A stretch of DNA of 7,159 nucleotides from an uncultured Clostridia bacterium (GCA_934294965.1 CAKRAM010000015.1:1-7159); one strand, 5' to 3'. Shown: positions 1 through 6,441, numbered from the stretch's first letter. Notes: generated by a model not told the origin, from the letters alone. Program-made: numbers and translations.

Positions 1-39
1 GCCGATAACACTGCCGTGAAAGTCAAAATTGCTTTTTAG
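1..39 (+). CDS. C-terminal tail of an upstream gene (partial)
   Basis: Reading from base 1 gives A-D-N-T-A-V-K-V-K-I-A-F and then TAG at 37-39. The alternating hydrophobic and charged residues would suit a final beta strand, but 12 residues cannot identify a family. The stop lies 20 bases before the TetR start, the spacing of genes in one operon, so the TetR gene is probably co-transcribed with this upstream gene. The frame could be open by chance, because the window cuts the gene. Confidence 0.4.
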   Translation, partial: ADNTAVKVKIAF

Positions 40-46
40 CACGGCA
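12..46 (+). other. Inverted repeat spanning the upstream stop codon
   Basis: TGCCGTG (12-18) pairs perfectly with CACGGCA (40-46). Inside, AAAG (19-22) can pair with CTTT (32-35). No T run follows, so it is not a typical intrinsic terminator. It lies directly before the weak ribosome binding site of the TetR gene (AAGAG, 50-54). It could be an intercistronic mRNA hairpin or an operator for the repressor. The pairing is seen; either role is inference. Confidence 0.4.
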
Positions 47-59
47 AACAAGAGTTAAA

Positions 60-659
60 ATGAAAACCAAAACCATTCGCCAACCTCAACAAGAGCGTTC
101 CAACGAAAAGAAAAACAAAATTATACAAACCGGTTACGAAGTTTTTGCCGAAGTTGGCTATCACGCCGCAAGCACGCCGCTTATCGCCAAGCGCGCGGGC
201 GTTTCTACCGGGATACTGTACAGCTATTTTTCCGACAAAAGAGATATTCTTTTGCACGTTTTGAAAATATACGTGGACAACGTTCAAAAGCCGTTTGCAA
301 AAATCATCGACGAGATAAATTCGCCCGTCGACTACGACAAACTTGTGGCCGACTTTTTGGATACGACGATACAAATCCACACGGACAACTGCCACATGCA
401 CAACACGTTGCACGCACTTGCCGTAAGCGACAAGGACGTAAACGACGAATTTTTGCGCCTGGAGGACAACATTACCGACAGTTTGTTTTGCAAACTTACT
501 TCGGTAGGAGAAAGCGCCGAAAACCTTAAAGAAAAAATTCACTTGGCAATGAACGCGATTCAGTCCTTTGCCCACGAGTACATCTACGACAAGCACTCGT
601 ACCTGAACTACTCGGAAATGAAAACCATAGTAAAGAATATGGTAGTTGCGCTGTTTTGA
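60..659 (+). CDS. TetR/AcrR-family transcriptional regulator
   Basis: This 199-residue protein has the usual TetR length and layout. Residues 15-65 form the DNA-binding domain: a first helix (NKIIQTGYEVFAEVGY, 20-34), then the helix-turn-helix (STPLIAKRAGVSTGILYSYF, 38-57) and the typical FSDKRDIL stretch that starts helix 4. The rest is helical, variable ligand-binding and dimerisation sequence. The family represses nearby genes by binding palindromic operators and releases them on binding a small ligand. The ligand here is unknown. Start ATG at 60 follows a weak AAGAG at 50-54. The gene sits 20 bases after the end of another reading frame and 97 bases before a second regulator-like gene, so it may control either neighbour or itself. 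Family assignment is firm; the target is not. Confidence 0.93.
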   Translation: MKTKTIRQPQQERSNEKKNKIIQTGYEVFAEVGYHAASTPLIAKRAGVSTGILYSYFSDKRDILLHVLKIYVDNVQKPFAKIIDEINSPVDYDKLVADFLDTTIQIHTDNCHMHNTLHALAVSDKDVNDEFLRLEDNITDSLFCKLTSVGESAENLKEKIHLAMNAIQSFAHEYIYDKHSYLNYSEMKTIVKNMVVALF

Positions 660-745
660 CCGATGCACGGCAAGCGTCGCCGCGGATACAAAAACCCACA
701 GTTGTTAACACTAAAAACAATCGCTTTGTGAAGCACTATTTATAC

Positions 746-750
746 AGAGG
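746..750 (+). promoter_or_regulatory. Ribosome binding site of the 500-residue HTH protein
   Basis: AGAGG lies 6 bases before ATG 757 and supports that start. Upstream, 702-746 holds a TGTTAACA palindrome (703-710) and AT-rich TATTTATACA, but I see no convincing -35/-10 pair. Confidence 0.6.
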
Positions 751-756
751 ATTATT

Positions 757-2259
757 ATGATTGCAAACAAACTTGATCTTTTGATGAAAATCACAGACAC
801 GGGCAACACGACGCTCGGCAACGTGGTCTTTTTTGACTCGTCCTACATCGGAAGAATACGCGCGGGAAAACGCGGACTTCCCAAAAGTCAACCATTCATC
901 CGCCCGATCGCCGAATATTTTGCCAACAATCTTACCGACGACTTTCAACGCAAAATTATCGGAGAATTGGTTTGCGACGACGGCATGTTACCTTCGGACA
1001 AAAACGAAGTGCAACAACTAATCGAAAATTGGCTGATGAAAGATTCCGACGCAACGGAATATGATCCGGTGGAATTTTTGATGTGCGACGTTGCCGCGTT
1101 CAGCACCAAACAGGCAGGCTATCACGTTGTAGTTAAACCGTTTTGTCCCACAAAGGACAAGGCGACCTTCTTTTACGGGAACGAAGGCAAACGCAACGGC
1201 GTGATAGAATTTTTGCGCGATCTTTGTTCCGCTCCGGAGCCGACCGAACTGCTGATTTACTCCGACGAGGACTTTGCTTGGTCCAACGAAGATCCGCTTT
1301 TTATGAAAAAGTGGAACTCTATGCTTGCGCAGTTTATATCCACCGGAGGCAAAATTACCGTTATACACACCGTAACCAAAGGCATGTCCGAACTTACCGA
1401 GGCAATACACAATTGGATGCCGCTTTATATGACCGGCAAAGTGAATCCGTTCTACTACCCGAAGCCGCGCGACGGACTGTATCACCGCACGCTTATGGTT
1501 GCCAAAAACGGTTCGGCGTTCGTTTCCTCCTCGATAAAAGACCACACGGAAGAATCGCTTAACATTTGGGTTTGCGAAAAACGCGCAACCGAAATTTTGG
1601 AAAAAGAATTTGAACGTTATATGGAACTATGCACGCCTCTGCTTAAAGTTTTCCGCAAGGACAAACGCGAAGGCTACGAGCAGGAAATGCGTGCGTACTG
1701 CCTTGCTCCCGAAAACTTTTCCACAGTCAGCTGTACTCCGTCGATGATAACGATGCCCGAACACACCGCCGATTCTGTAACGCGCAGAACGGGTGATCGC
1801 GGCGCCGAGTTTTTGAAAATTTACTACGACCTGCGCAAATGTGCCTTGGACGCATTGGAATGCGGAAAACAAATTACCGAGGTTTTGTATTTGCCAACGG
1901 CAAAGAGAGTTGCGGCAGGTAAAGTTGCCGTTGCGATGAGCGATATGTTCGGTGAAGCGACATATTATACCAAGGAAGAATTTATTTCCCACCTGAACCA
2001 TATTTTGGAAATGATGGAAAAATATCCCGGGTACAACGTGGTGCTGACTCGCAAATCCGTAGACGGAGTGATGCTGAACGTAAAGGAAAACGTAGGAGCG
2101 ATACTTGCAACCGCATATCCGCCGTCGGCAATCTTTTGCATTTGCGAACCGTCGTTGGTTTCGCTTTGCGAAGACTACGCAAACCGCTACATCGGCAGAA
2201 CCATCGACAAAGCCAAAAACGTGGAAAAACTCAAAAAATATATAGACAAAATACGCTAA
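757..2259 (+). CDS. 500-residue protein with N-terminal helix-turn-helix, function unknown
   Basis: Residues 1-45 look like a short Cro/XRE-type DNA-binding unit: a helix (NKLDLLMKI), then NTTLGNVVFFDSSYIGRIRAGKRGLPK across 17-43, where SSYIGRIRAGKR fits a recognition helix. Such N-termini followed by a long unassigned region occur in Clostridia regulators, but I do not recognise the remainder. Residues 100-300 look like alternating strands and helices and include an acidic stretch with aromatics (IYSDEDFAWSNEDP, 167-180). Residues 350-500 are mixed, with several cysteines (362, 369, 461, 463, 471) and a basic C-terminal helix (485-500). There is no signal peptide or membrane segment. The gene follows the TetR gene on the same strand and ends before a strong terminator. 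It is likely a cytoplasmic one-component sensor or regulator; the sensed signal is unknown. Confidence 0.85.
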   Translation: MIANKLDLLMKITDTGNTTLGNVVFFDSSYIGRIRAGKRGLPKSQPFIRPIAEYFANNLTDDFQRKIIGELVCDDGMLPSDKNEVQQLIENWLMKDSDATEYDPVEFLMCDVAAFSTKQAGYHVVVKPFCPTKDKATFFYGNEGKRNGVIEFLRDLCSAPEPTELLIYSDEDFAWSNEDPLFMKKWNSMLAQFISTGGKITVIHTVTKGMSELTEAIHNWMPLYMTGKVNPFYYPKPRDGLYHRTLMVAKNGSAFVSSSIKDHTEESLNIWVCEKRATEILEKEFERYMELCTPLLKVFRKDKREGYEQEMRAYCLAPENFSTVSCTPSMITMPEHTADSVTRRTGDRGAEFLKIYYDLRKCALDALECGKQITEVLYLPTAKRVAAGKVAVAMSDMFGEATYYTKEEFISHLNHILEMMEKYPGYNVVLTRKSVDGVMLNVKENVGAILATAYPPSAIFCICEPSLVSLCEDYANRYIGRTIDKAKNVEKLKKYIDKIR

Positions 2260-2265
2260 ATTTGC

Positions 2266-2282
2266 TCGGACAAACCGTCCGA
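2266..2282 (+). other. Short hairpin just after the stop codon
   Basis: TCGGAC (2266-2271) pairs with GTCCGA (2277-2282) around an AAACC loop. No T run follows, so it is probably a 3' untranslated hairpin ahead of the true terminator at 2306. Confidence 0.4.
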
Positions 2283-2305
2283 CAATCAAATCTTACAAAC
2301 AAAAA

Positions 2306-2346
2306 CGGTTCTGCAAGCAAAATGCCTACGGAACCGCTTTTTTTTG
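2306..2346 (+). terminator. Intrinsic terminator, probably bidirectional
   Basis: CGGTTC (2306-2311) pairs with GAACCG (2331-2336). A small inner GCA/TGC pairing extends it, and C plus nine T residues follow. On the other strand the same stem is followed by TTTTTGTTTG (complement of 2296-2305), so it can also stop transcripts of the convergent membrane protein gene that ends at 2503. It ends the TetR/HTH-protein block. Confidence 0.8.
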
Positions 2347-2378
2347 CAAATATTAAATTTTGTAAGCCGTGTGCGATG

Positions 2379-2405
2379 TTAAAATTTGAGCAAATCAAAT
2401 TTTAA
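2379..2405. repeat. Perfect 10-bp AT-only inverted repeat
   Basis: TTAAAATTTG (2379-2388) and CAAATTTTAA (2396-2405) are exact reverse complements around a 7-base spacer. It lies between two convergent genes, downstream of both. With nearly all A-T pairs it would be a weak RNA stem, so a protein-binding or DNA-structural role is as likely as termination. No gene is evident in 2347-2502. Confidence 0.5.
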
Positions 2406-2502
2406 GTTGCCAATACGCTTCCGCATCACTGCTAAATACGCGTCGGTTTTGCTTGCTGCGCTTGGAACACTTTTGAACAAAACTTTCGATATTATCCCAC
2501 AA

Positions 2503-3024
2503 CTACTTTTTGGCACCGTACACTGCGGTTGCTCCGCCGAGAATTGCGGCAAAAGCAAGATAACTTCCCACTGCGGCGGTCCATTCCAAAGCAAACTTGC
2601 CGGCAACGATAAAAGAGAAAATGAACACTATCAACGCCAAAACGACCAAAGCCGCTCCGCCGATTACGCCCAAAATATCCAACTTGATACCAATAAGTTT
2701 AAGAACCGCAAACACTACAACTACGCCCGCTGCGATGATTCCGATAAAATATGCCCAGCAATACACTACCGCAACAAAACCGTTATCGTCGGATTGCTTC
2801 ATTGTCAGCAAAGATATTTGTTGCAAAGTCATATCGGAATTTGCTTCACTTGCAAATGCCACCTCAATTATTTCCGCGCCCGTGAGCGATGCTCCGCCAA
2901 AAGTAGTGGATACGGTTTTGAGCATGGGCATAAACAACGTGCATATTGCCAAAACGGACAGCAGCACGGATACCAACAATATTACCAGACTGATCCTGCT
3001 TTTCTTTGACTTTCTTTTTGCCAT
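2503..3024 (-). CDS. Small four-helix integral membrane protein, function unknown
   Basis: This is a 173-residue protein. It opens with a strongly basic tail (KRKSKKSR, 3-10), then a first hydrophobic helix at about 11-34. A polar segment rich in Thr, Ser, Glu and Gln (35-82) follows and probably faces outward. Three more helices lie at about 83-108, 116-141 and 147-170, ending in AKK. The positive-inside rule puts both ends in the cytoplasm. GGAGG on the minus strand (complement of 3034-3038) lies 9 bases before the start and fixes it. I recognise no family; membrane proteins of this size and shape are common and mostly unassigned in Clostridia. It is transcribed alone, towards the HTH-protein gene, from a promoter at 3110-3138. 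Confidence 0.85.
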   Translation of the reverse strand: MAKRKSKKSRISLVILLVSVLLSVLAICTLFMPMLKTVSTTFGGASLTGAEIIEVAFASEANSDMTLQQISLLTMKQSDDNGFVAVVYCWAYFIGIIAAGVVVVFAVLKLIGIKLDILGVIGGAALVVLALIVFIFSFIVAGKFALEWTAAVGSYLAFAAILGGATAVYGAKK

Positions 3025-3051
3025 AACTATTATCCTCCGTGTGTTTTTTTT

Positions 3052-3099
3052 GTTGCAGGCAAAATTCCTTTGCCAAGGTCATTAGATTTTTGCCGCAAC
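3052..3099 (-). promoter_or_regulatory. Two-state leader hairpin of the membrane protein gene
   Basis: In the minus-strand transcript the first bases can form a long stem: plus-strand GTTGC (3052-3056) plus GGCAAAA (3058-3064) against TTTTGCC (3088-3094) plus GCAAC (3095-3099), with one bulged base at 3057. The same GGCAAA can instead pair with TTTGCC at 3069-3074, so the two folds exclude each other. The predicted transcript start near 3103 puts this hairpin at the extreme 5' end. It could be an mRNA stabiliser or a switch; the pairing is seen, the role is inferred. Confidence 0.4.
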
Positions 3100-3109
3100 G
3101 TATATGTAA

Positions 3110-3138
3110 ATTTTCGCATAACGGCAATGTTTTGTCAA
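3110..3138 (-). promoter_or_regulatory. Sigma-A promoter of the membrane protein gene
   Basis: On the minus strand, TTGACA (complement of 3133-3138), a 17-base spacer and GAAAAT (complement of 3110-3115) are preceded by an extended TGC. A second pair, TTGCCG (3122-3127) and TATACG (3099-3104), also spaced 17, overlaps it. The first fits better because its start near 3103 keeps the leader hairpin whole. Confidence 0.6.
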
Positions 3139-3442
3139 TGCAAGATTGAAATATATTGCACAGCGATTTTTTCATTATTCAACGCTTACCCGACATTAAG
3201 ACTTGCGGCTCGACTTTGCGCAACGACAATCGTTTTGCGTAAATTTACCTCTTCTTATGCATGGTTAAACGTTACCTATCTGTTGAAAAACGCCCGAGTG
3301 CTTACTGCAAATATCACGCAATTCCTACGGTTTTACCCACGCGGTTTGCCGTGCGCGTCGAATGATTACCGCCCTGTATTTCCGCTGCAAAAACGACGGT
3401 TGCAATTATGTTATAATTATCAAAATGAACTAGTTGTTTGTC
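3139..3442. other. Intergenic stretch with no credible gene
   Basis: An open frame across 3070-3450 on the plus strand has no ribosome binding site, an unnatural mix of Cys, Arg and Tyr, and overlaps the minus-strand promoter, so I do not call it. The stretch holds one bulged hairpin (CGCAACGA, 3219-3226, against TCGTT plus GCG, 3230-3239) and an isolated TATAAT (3412-3417) without a good -35 box. I see no RNA gene here. Confidence 0.5.
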
Positions 3443-3460
3443 TAGGATAAATTTATCCTA
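3443..3460. promoter_or_regulatory. 18-base perfect palindrome, likely operator
   Basis: TAGGATAAATTTATCCTA is its own reverse complement. It ends 31 bases before the -35 box of the ATPase promoter, a position typical for a dimeric regulator. The symmetry is too long to be likely by chance. Which protein binds is unknown; the window's TetR protein is one candidate, but no copy lies near its own gene. Confidence 0.6.
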
Positions 3461-3491
3461 TATTTTGTTTGCGCCAATTTTTCAAAAGGTA

Positions 3492-3521
3492 TTGACATCG
3501 CACTTTTCAAAAATGTATAAT
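3492..3521 (+). promoter_or_regulatory. Consensus sigma-A promoter of the ABC ATPase gene
   Basis: TTGACA (3492-3497), an 18-base spacer and TATAAT (3516-3521) match both hexamers exactly. Transcription should start near 3528, giving a leader of about 100 bases. TTTTCAAAA occurs twice, at 3479-3487 and 3504-3512, flanking and within the promoter. CGCGTATCGCG (3525-3535) lies across the expected start. Confidence 0.85.
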
Positions 3522-3539
3522 AAACGCGTATCGCGCAAA

Positions 3540-3564
3540 TGCCGAACAAACAATCTTTTCGGCA
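3540..3564 (+). promoter_or_regulatory. Hairpin in the ATPase mRNA leader
   Basis: TGCCGAA (3540-3546) pairs perfectly with TTCGGCA (3558-3564) around an 11-base loop. No T run follows. It lies near the 5' end of the predicted transcript and about 50 bases before the ribosome binding site, so it probably stabilises the message rather than ending it. Confidence 0.4.
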
Positions 3565-3627
3565 AGGCACACGCTCTACCGCCGTATGCGCAGGCAAACA
3601 ACATATAACCGCGACGGAGGAAAAACT

Positions 3628-5580
3628 ATGGCAAGCTTGAAACTAAACCACATCTACAAAGTCTATCCGGGCGGAGTTAAAGCCGTGAACGACTTTTGTA
3701 TGGATATCGAGGACAAGGAATTTATCGTATTCGTCGGCCCTTCCGGTTGCGGAAAATCCACCACTTTGCGTATGATTGCAGGTTTGGAAGAAATTACCGC
3801 AGGCGAACTGTACATCGGCGACCAACTTGTAAACGACATGGAACCAAAAGACCGCGACATCGCAATGGTTTTCCAAAACTATGCTTTGTACCCGCATATG
3901 ACCGTTTACGACAATATGGCGTTCGGACTTAAACTGCGCCGTCTTCCCAAGGAAGAAATCCAACGCAAAGTTACCGAAGCGGCGGAAATTTTGGGTATTA
4001 CGGAATACCTTCAACGCAAGCCCAAGGAACTTTCCGGCGGACAACGCCAACGTGTGGCTCTGGGACGCGCAATCGTTCGCGAACCCAAAGTATTCCTTTT
4101 GGACGAACCCCTTTCCAACTTGGACGCAAAACTCCGCACGGCAATGCGTTCGGAAATTTCCAAACTGCACCACAAACTGCAAACGACGTTTATCTACGTA
4201 ACCCACGACCAAGTGGAAGCAATGACGATGGGTACGCGAATCGTGGTCATGAAAGACGGTTTCGTTCAACAAATCGACACACCGCGCAACCTGTACCGCT
4301 TCCCTGCAAACAAATTCGTTGCGGGATTTATCGGAACGCCGCAAATGAACTTCTTTGACGGCAGACTTACATTAAAAGGCGACAAGGTCAACGTGAAGTT
4401 CGATAACACCGAAGTGGATTTGGATGTGCCTGAACGCTTCTTTAACAAAGCCGACCGCAGGTACCTCAACGGCGAAGAACGCGTGGTAATGGGCATCCGC
4501 GCCGAACACATATCCGACGATCCCAACCACTACCCCTACAAAACTCGTTGCCGCGTAACGCACTTGGAAGAACTGGGAACGGAATGTCAAATTTTTGCCG
4601 ACCTTAACCTCGACAACGAAGACGTCGTAGGCGAAACGCCCACTCGTATAATCATAAAAGCACTTGCCGGAACGGAATACGAAATCGGCTCGGTTATAGA
4701 AATTTCCATGGGATTGGAGCATTTGCGCGTATTCGACGCTCAAACCGAAGTCAACATTGCACCGCGCATCCCGGAAAAAATCGTTTTGGACGGAGAAGTT
4801 AAAAAAGGCGTTCTTCATGTTGTGGATTCCGACATGGCTTTGCCTTCGGCAATTGCCGCAACCGACGGAGCGTACAAAGTTTCCGTACCTATAAAAGCCA
4901 TTTCGTTTGGCGGAAGCATAAAAGCCGTGCCCGTGGAGGAAGAAAACGTAAACGGAACAAGACTTATCCACTTGCAATGCGCCGACAGAATGCTGTTTGC
5001 AATCGCAACCGACGAACAAATACAAATCGGAAAGCCCACCGGCATAGCCATCGACTGCAAACTCATCTCCTTTGAACAAAACGGCGAATGCGTAATAAAA
5101 GAACTTTCGACAGAAAACGAACTGACGGCAAAATTGCAAAGAGAAAAACAATCGGTAGAAAAGGAAGTTAACGGAAAGATGAAAGTCGTTAAGGAATTTG
5201 CTTACTACTTGGATATTTGCAACTACCGCTTTGCCTGCCCGGAAACGATTTATCAACGCGTGCTGGCAAGCGACCACAAAGCGCCGGGCAAACCCCTCAA
5301 CTTGAAATTCGATCCGTATTCCGCAAAATTGGCGGACGAGGGAATGGGTGCAACCGTGGCAAGCGTTGCCGACTACGGAACGGAAAAGTTTGCCGTATGC
5401 AATGTGGAAGTAGAACAAGCCGTGCTTAACCCGCAAAAAGGTCAACCCAAAACCGAAACGGTTACAAAAACAATCAATGTTGCAGTTCCTGCCGACTTTG
5501 ACAAAACGGAAGTCAAAATCGTGCTTGATCTCGACGCTGTTTCCGTGTTCGATCCGGAAAACGACATAAGATTGGCGTAA
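3628..5580 (+). CDS. ugpC: UgpC/MsmK/MalK-type ABC importer ATPase with a long C-terminal extension
   Basis: This ATP-binding subunit of a carbohydrate-type importer acts on the cytoplasmic face of the membrane. Motifs, numbered from this start: Walker A GPSGCGKST (37-45), Q-loop Q83, signature LSGGQ (135-139), Walker B VFLLDEP (155-161), D-loop SNLD (163-166) and switch His193 (YVTHDQ). A MalK-like OB/TOBE region spans about 240-377 and ends LRVFDAQTEVNI. Family members usually stop near residue 370; this one has 650, and the added part ends in a similar VSVFDPENDIRL. GGAGG at 3616-3620 fixes ATG 3628 over an in-frame ATG at 3586. No permease or binding protein is adjacent, so it may serve several importers, as MsmK and MsmX do. 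The symbol marks the family; the substrate (sugar or glycerol phosphate) is not known. Confidence 0.93.
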   Translation: MASLKLNHIYKVYPGGVKAVNDFCMDIEDKEFIVFVGPSGCGKSTTLRMIAGLEEITAGELYIGDQLVNDMEPKDRDIAMVFQNYALYPHMTVYDNMAFGLKLRRLPKEEIQRKVTEAAEILGITEYLQRKPKELSGGQRQRVALGRAIVREPKVFLLDEPLSNLDAKLRTAMRSEISKLHHKLQTTFIYVTHDQVEAMTMGTRIVVMKDGFVQQIDTPRNLYRFPANKFVAGFIGTPQMNFFDGRLTLKGDKVNVKFDNTEVDLDVPERFFNKADRRYLNGEERVVMGIRAEHISDDPNHYPYKTRCRVTHLEELGTECQIFADLNLDNEDVVGETPTRIIIKALAGTEYEIGSVIEISMGLEHLRVFDAQTEVNIAPRIPEKIVLDGEVKKGVLHVVDSDMALPSAIAATDGAYKVSVPIKAISFGGSIKAVPVEEENVNGTRLIHLQCADRMLFAIATDEQIQIGKPTGIAIDCKLISFEQNGECVIKELSTENELTAKLQREKQSVEKEVNGKMKVVKEFAYYLDICNYRFACPETIYQRVLASDHKAPGKPLNLKFDPYSAKLADEGMGATVASVADYGTEKFAVCNVEVEQAVLNPQKGQPKTETVTKTINVAVPADFDKTEVKIVLDLDAVSVFDPENDIRLA

Positions 5581-5599
5581 CGCTTATCGCTTAAAAACG

Positions 5600-5640
5600 T
5601 ATTGCGGCGGATGTAATTATTCGCCGCAATATTTGCTTTT
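5600..5640 (+). terminator. Intrinsic terminator of the ABC ATPase gene
   Basis: ATTGCGGCG (5601-5609) pairs perfectly with CGCCGCAAT (5622-5630), extendable by a T-A pair, 20 bases after the stop codon. The following ATTTGCTTTT is a broken T tract. Position and stem strength make it a likely terminator. Confidence 0.65.
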
Positions 5641-6208
5641 GAACAAACTCAATGCGTGCGCAAACCCAAATTGAGGGTCTTAAACGCACAATATAAACCA
5701 ACCATGCGCGACAGATGCATATTCGCGCAACAAATCGGACGACGAACGGCTTTTGCGGTTAACACGACGGATTTTAAGTATTCCGATTAAATTCGCTTGC
5801 ACCGCTTACGAAAACAAACGCTTGTATATAATACGCTTAAAACTTCGACGTTATCCGCCAGCGTATCAAAGCAAGCCATGCCTAGCCACAGCGCATTAAA
5901 ATTACCACTTACAAACGTTACCGGCACAACGTCAAACAATCAAATTTTCACACCGCCGCACGTATGCGTTTGCAATAAAGGCGAGGTGAAGTATTCTATA
6001 AGATGTAATCTTTTGCCTGTCGGCAAAATCTTTCAAACACTTACGAGCGCTAAAAAACTATCGTTTGCCCTCCATGTGTATAAAATCGTTAGTTTTTGCT
6101 TGATATGCCTCGCACCATTTCAGGCATGGCTTCCGGTATTATATCAACTACACACCGCAACCGAAATTTATGCCGGCGCACACTACACAACAAGGAGACA
6201 TCCGCACT
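5641..6208. other. Gene-poor stretch upstream of the antitoxin, with several inverted repeats
   Basis: No credible gene is present; an open frame at 5797-6318 lacks a ribosome binding site and runs across the antitoxin start. Inverted repeats seen: CTCAAT/ATTGAG (5648-5675), TGCGCGA/TCGCGCA (5705-5729), TTTTGCC/GGCAAAA (6011-6028, 4-base loop), AAAAACTA/TAGTTTTT (6053-6097), and TGATAT/ATATCA (6101-6146) enclosing GCCT/AGGC. A TATAAT at 5827-5832 has no fitting -35 box. Confidence 0.5.
5970..5997 (+). promoter_or_regulatory. Possible weak promoter for the antitoxin gene
   Basis: TTGCAA (5970-5975), a 16-base spacer and TATTCT (5992-5997) each match four of six consensus bases. It would start a leader of about 200 bases containing the hairpins at 6011-6146. 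Other AT-rich hexamers nearby (TATAAA 6079, TATTAT 6137) lack -35 partners. This is a weak assignment. Confidence 0.3.
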
Positions 6209-6433
6209 ATGATGATAGACAGCAACCAAATCGTATCCATGACCGAAGCCAACCAAAATTTTTCACAAGTGGCAAAACAAGCCGAAGAAAACGGCTGTGT
6301 GGTAATATTCAAAAATAACCAGCCGAAATTCGTGCTGTTGGACGTTTCAGCTATGAAAGTGCCGCTGCCCTGCTCCGACGAACGACTGGAAACGGCAGCA
6401 AAAAAGGAAATCTCGCGCGCCAAGTGGCTGTAA
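6209..6433 (+). CDS. Phd/YefM-family antitoxin, without a partner toxin in the window
   Basis: This 74-residue protein matches the Phd/YefM fold. An N-terminal DNA-binding and dimer part starts with the MTEANQNFSQVAKQAEENG stretch (11-29), followed by the family's VVIFKNNQPKFVLLD strands (31-45). The short acidic then basic C-terminal tail (46-74) is where family members wrap the toxin. In a full system the antitoxin binds and blocks a Doc, YoeB or similar toxin and represses its own operon. AAGGAG at 6192-6197 lies 11 bases before ATG 6209; an in-frame ATG at 6170 has no such site. The next 340 bases hold no toxin frame, only a decayed copy of this gene's middle, so it is an orphan antitoxin or a stand-alone regulator. 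Confidence 0.88.
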   Translation: MMIDSNQIVSMTEANQNFSQVAKQAEENGCVVIFKNNQPKFVLLDVSAMKVPLPCSDERLETAAKKEISRAKWL

Positions 6434-6441
6434 TGCGGGAT

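Noticed and set aside
36..668. 210-codon open frame antisense to the TetR gene
   Set aside because: It shows the same antisense composition bias, covers the whole TetR gene and has no ribosome binding site.
3070..3450. 126-codon open frame on the plus strand
   Set aside because: It has no ribosome binding site, a composition unlike real proteins of this genome, and overlaps the promoter and leader of the minus-strand gene.
3586..3627. In-frame extension of the ABC ATPase to an earlier ATG
   Set aside because: It has no ribosome binding site, lies in the mRNA leader, and adds residues unlike the family N-terminus. ATG 3628 has GGAGG at the right distance and begins with the family's usual sequence.
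4372..5445. 357-codon open frame antisense to the ABC ATPase
   Set aside because: It is rich in Phe, Val, Cys and Tyr, as expected from the complement of this genome's codon use, and has no start signals. The sense frame is an unmistakable gene.
5797..6318. 173-codon open frame upstream of the antitoxin
   Set aside because: It has no ribosome binding site, a low-quality protein composition, and overlaps the well-supported antitoxin start in another frame.
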